From contig JALLAZ010000180.1 in the NCBI GenBank assembly GCA_036939755.1, positions 1 through 20,369 of the forward strand: 20,369 bases of DNA, given 5' to 3'. The stretch's first letter is position 1; every line of letters starts with the position of its first letter. Below the pieces are notes generated by a model. The model searched no databases. It saw nothing but the letters and a program-made list of their open reading frames with translations, and was not told the origin of the DNA. Made by a program: the position numbers and the translations under genes. Shown here in pieces: positions 18,580 through 20,369 of the stretch. The stretch is from Stephanodiscus triporus. Taxonomy: Eukaryota; Bacillariophyta; Thalassiosirophyceae; Thalassiosirales; Thalassiosiraceae.

Positions 18580-18695
18580 ATGGTGCTCTCTCTCATGGTT
18601 GAGGAGCTGTGTGCACTCCTCCTTCTCATTCTCTACCACAACAATATCCGCGATCGGTCGTATTTACTTCGTGCGGCGCTAGTTGAACCGAACCA
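18580..18695 (+). mobile_element. N-terminal fragment of a DDE/Harbinger-like transposase (tentative)
   Basis: From the ATG at 18580 the frame reads a Leu-rich helix (VEELCALLLLILYHNN) and then RDRSYLLRAALVEPN. From memory this resembles the start of PIF/Harbinger-like DDE transposases of diatoms and oomycetes. It stops after 38 residues at the n at 18696, beyond which the sequence is M3 peptidase on the other strand. No catalytic DDE residues are present. The open frame that continues past 18696 is a chance reading through the antisense of the M3 exon. Confidence 0.35.
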
Positions 18696-18696
18696 N
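18696..18696. other. ambiguous base n at a sequence junction
   Basis: The only n in the window. It lies exactly where similarity to the left M3 copy begins (gatcctcgcg from 18697 equals 5658 onward) and where the transposase-like frame ends. This fits a contig join or a low-quality call at a breakpoint. Confidence 0.9.
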
Positions 18697-19120
18697 GATC
18701 CTCGCGTTGTCCCTGCCCTGGAACAGTCCTCCCCCCCGTTTCGAGAACGCTTCATACACGATCCTACGAAGGTCGCGACGCGACGATCGCGACAGGAACG
18801 CCTCCACGAAGCTCCGTCTCAGCGAAAGCACGTGATCAAGTGGCCCTTTCGACCTGTCGATAGCCTCCCGACGCGCCGCGGCGACGACGTCGGGAGGACA
18901 TCCCGCCATGTCGTCCTCGGTCACGACAAGTTCCCACTCCTCCTCGTCCTCGAGGACGTTCTGCATGAACTTGGTTTGAAGGGAGGCCAGTTTGTCTGTT
19001 TTTCATTCGGTGTTCGATGTTCGGTCATGAGAAAGTGAATGTAAGGACGGATGATGGAGGGGGCGAGGGATCTGTCGTTGGCGTATCACAACGGGCGACA
19101 TCTTCTATCAATAGTAAATG
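18697..19120. repeat. second copy of the duplicated M3 segment (undeleted form)
   Basis: Bases 18697-18868 and 19069-19120 match 5658-5829 and 5830-5881. The intervening 200 bp (18869-19068) carry the rest of the exon, its acceptor at 18996, and intron sequence. This copy is therefore the ancestral arrangement. Confidence 0.9.
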
Positions 19121-19985
19121 CGAAATGCCCGAGAGAAAAAAACGATAGGGAACTCACCCTGAATATTGGCGTATTCTCTCTTCGTCGCATCGTCGAACCT
19201 CGCCCCCATCTTGACGAAATCGATGTATACCTTTTATTCGTTCGTTTGGTCCGAGAACGGTTTGCATGAGCACATCGGAACAAAATGAAAAAAAGGGAGA
19301 TAATATAGACGAGGCGCTGCACCGCATCTCACCCGCTCGACCAACCTGACCTGCTCGACGGTCCATCCCCCCCCCTTCATTTTCTCCTCCCTGATCCGAT
19401 GCAATCTCTCGATCCTATCGAAGAGACCCCTGACGTCGTAAGTCCTCGACTCGTGACGGGAGAGCCTCGGGGCCATCCTCGTCTGCACTACGCGCATGGC
19501 CTGGTCGTTCGCGCTCGACACGTACAAGTTGTAAACCGCGACGATCCTACGATACGTCGATCCCGCTCGATCGTACGCTCCCAGGACGGAATCGAAATCG
19601 TCCTCGTCGTCCTCCAGCGGATCGGGGGCGTCGGAATTTACGATGGCCCGGAGGTCGGCGAGGTGGGCCTCCATCGTTCCGGACGAATGTCACCGAAGGG
19701 AGGGAGGCCGAAGGGCTCGTCGGACCAAGGGCGGAGGAGGGGATTGTCGTCGGAATCGACGACGGCGGTGGCGTCGGAGGGGTCGGCGATGGCGTCGGAG
19801 GCGGCGTTGCACGTGACCTCGTCCGCGGGCGGCTCGTTGCCGCCGCGCTTCAGAGAAATGACGGACGATGTCTGGAGCGTCATGGCTTTCGAGGACCGCG
19901 ATGGGACGAAATGAATGACGACTACGAAGAGGACGATGACGATGAGCTTGTTCAGACCATGGACCGGAAGAGAGCGCCTTGCCAT
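18697..19985 (-). pseudogene. M3-family zinc oligopeptidase, N-terminal third (truncated, frame-broken)
   Basis: Exons on the minus strand: 19985-19333, 19230-19158, and 18995 to the breakpoint at 18697. Introns: gtgaga...taaaag and gtgagt...aaacag. The ATG at 19985 starts MARRSLPVHGLNKLIVIVLF, a signal peptide or anchor implying entry to the secretory route. The M3 N-terminal signature follows (NPLLRPWSDEPFGLPPFGDI), then the helical M3 N-domain, for example YIDFVKMGARFDDATKREY and QTKFMQNVLEDEEEW. The end overlaps the start of the left M3 piece. The frame breaks at about 19674-19685: about eight expected residues between DIRPE and EAHLADL are missing. A short repeat (cgatggaggccc) at this point could have caused a deletion or an assembly collapse. 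The gene stops at the n at 18696, before the zinc site, so this copy cannot be an active enzyme as shown. Confidence 0.82.
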
Positions 19986-20044
19986 GGAGGATTTCTGTGT
20001 TCCGTGTGCTTTCGGAGAAATCGAAAAAAAAAGAGGGTAAATAA

Positions 20045-20368
20045 ATACGTATTCAAGTAGGAATTCGTATTCGATGCGCGTCAGTCCTTGGCGACACCCA
20101 ACAGTCGACGCGGACAACAACAAAATTCGAAACAACATCAGAGCAACTCCTCTGGCAATACTCCTCGCTGTGCCTCTGCGGCAAGGGAGGGGCCAGCCTC
20201 AAAACGTGTGGCGGTTGCAACCTCGTAGAGTACTGTGATGCGACGTGTCAGAAGAATCACCGTCCTCACCACAAGGAGGAATGCAAAAAACGCGCTGCTG
20301 AGTTACTCGACGAGGTGTTATCTTTTAAAAGAAGTGCGGATCCGATGGAACAGGCAAGGTGGAAGTGA
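20045..20368 (+). CDS. MYND-type zinc-finger protein, partial
   Basis: The frame is open after a TAA at 20042 and reads a MYND finger from 20171: C-x-C near CLCGKGG, then TCGGC, EYCDATCQKNH, RPHHKEEC, giving the usual Cys/His series for two zincs. KKRAAELLDEVL follows, the typical continuation in the many diatom MYND proteins. MYND fingers mediate protein binding, often to Pro-rich partners. No ATG lies in this frame between 20042 and the finger, so the start must be in an upstream exon or the gene is defective. AGs such as catcag at 20141 could be acceptors. A TGA at 20366 ends the frame, but the real gene may splice before it. It is divergent from the M3 fragment at 19985. Confidence 0.6.
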   Translation: MRIQVGIRIRCASVLGDTQQSTRTTTKFETTSEQLLWQYSSLCLCGKGGASLKTCGGCNLVEYCDATCQKNHRPHHKEECKKRAAELLDEVLSFKRSADPMEQARWK

Positions 20369-20369
20369 A

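Noticed and set aside
18697..19038. plus-strand open frame continuing through the n into 19038
   Set aside because: It reads the antisense of an M3 exon with defined splice borders; continuity is chance.
1..20369. CRISPR arrays, tRNA or rRNA genes, bacterial operons
   Set aside because: No regularly spaced repeats, cloverleaf-like segments or rRNA sequence were seen. Spliced genes and eukaryotic families point to a nuclear genome.

Overview
The window looks like nuclear DNA of a stramenopile, most likely a centric diatom. Genes are compact and intron-poor or carry short GT-AG introns, mostly 78-150 bp. They sit on both strands only 100-300 bp apart, often in divergent pairs. A diatom-type Ty1/copia fragment is present. 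The protein set is eukaryotic throughout: FANCL, GDA1/CD39 apyrase, PP2C, TMEM53/DUF829, CS and SAP domains, MYND and RanBP2-type zinc fingers. The diatom assignment is inference; a flagellum-type gene would fit a centric lineage with flagellate sperm.

Left part (1-7.4 kb), disturbed. It holds a frame-broken zinc-finger gene (361-974), a GC- and CGT-repeat-rich two-exon gene with a membrane segment, CS domain and SAP domain (1599-3386), a lone HEAT-repeat exon (3802-4006, minus), and the C-terminal two thirds of an M3 zinc oligopeptidase (4180-5829, minus). That peptidase gene includes a 20-nt microexon. It is cut off upstream by a deletion and a rearranged Ty1/copia piece (5924-6974) bounded by two identical 43-bp direct repeats.

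Middle part (7.4-18.1 kb), well-ordered genes. A predicted flagellar-type gene (7386-8183, minus) and a CFAP97/Hemingway gene (8409-9140, plus) are head to head over 225 bp. Next come a secreted or lumenal apyrase (9278-11194, minus) divergent from a TMEM53-like hydrolase (11449-12342, plus), a membrane-anchored PP2C (12451-14175, minus) divergent from FANCL (14486-16471, plus), and a five-exon four-pass membrane protein (16730-18103, minus).

Right part (18.1-20.4 kb), disturbed again. A truncated transposase-like start (18580-18695) ends at the only ambiguous base, n at 18696. Directly after it lies the N-terminal third of an M3 oligopeptidase (18697-19985, minus), which overlaps the left M3 copy by 172 + 52 bp. 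A partial MYND-finger gene closes the window.

The two M3 pieces are complementary halves of one protein and share a short overlap at 96.5% identity. Either the gene was duplicated and both copies decayed, or the assembly joins alleles or contigs wrongly. No metabolic operon or defence system is visible. The most notable biology is the flagellar-type divergent pair, the diatom FANCL, and the CS+SAP protein.
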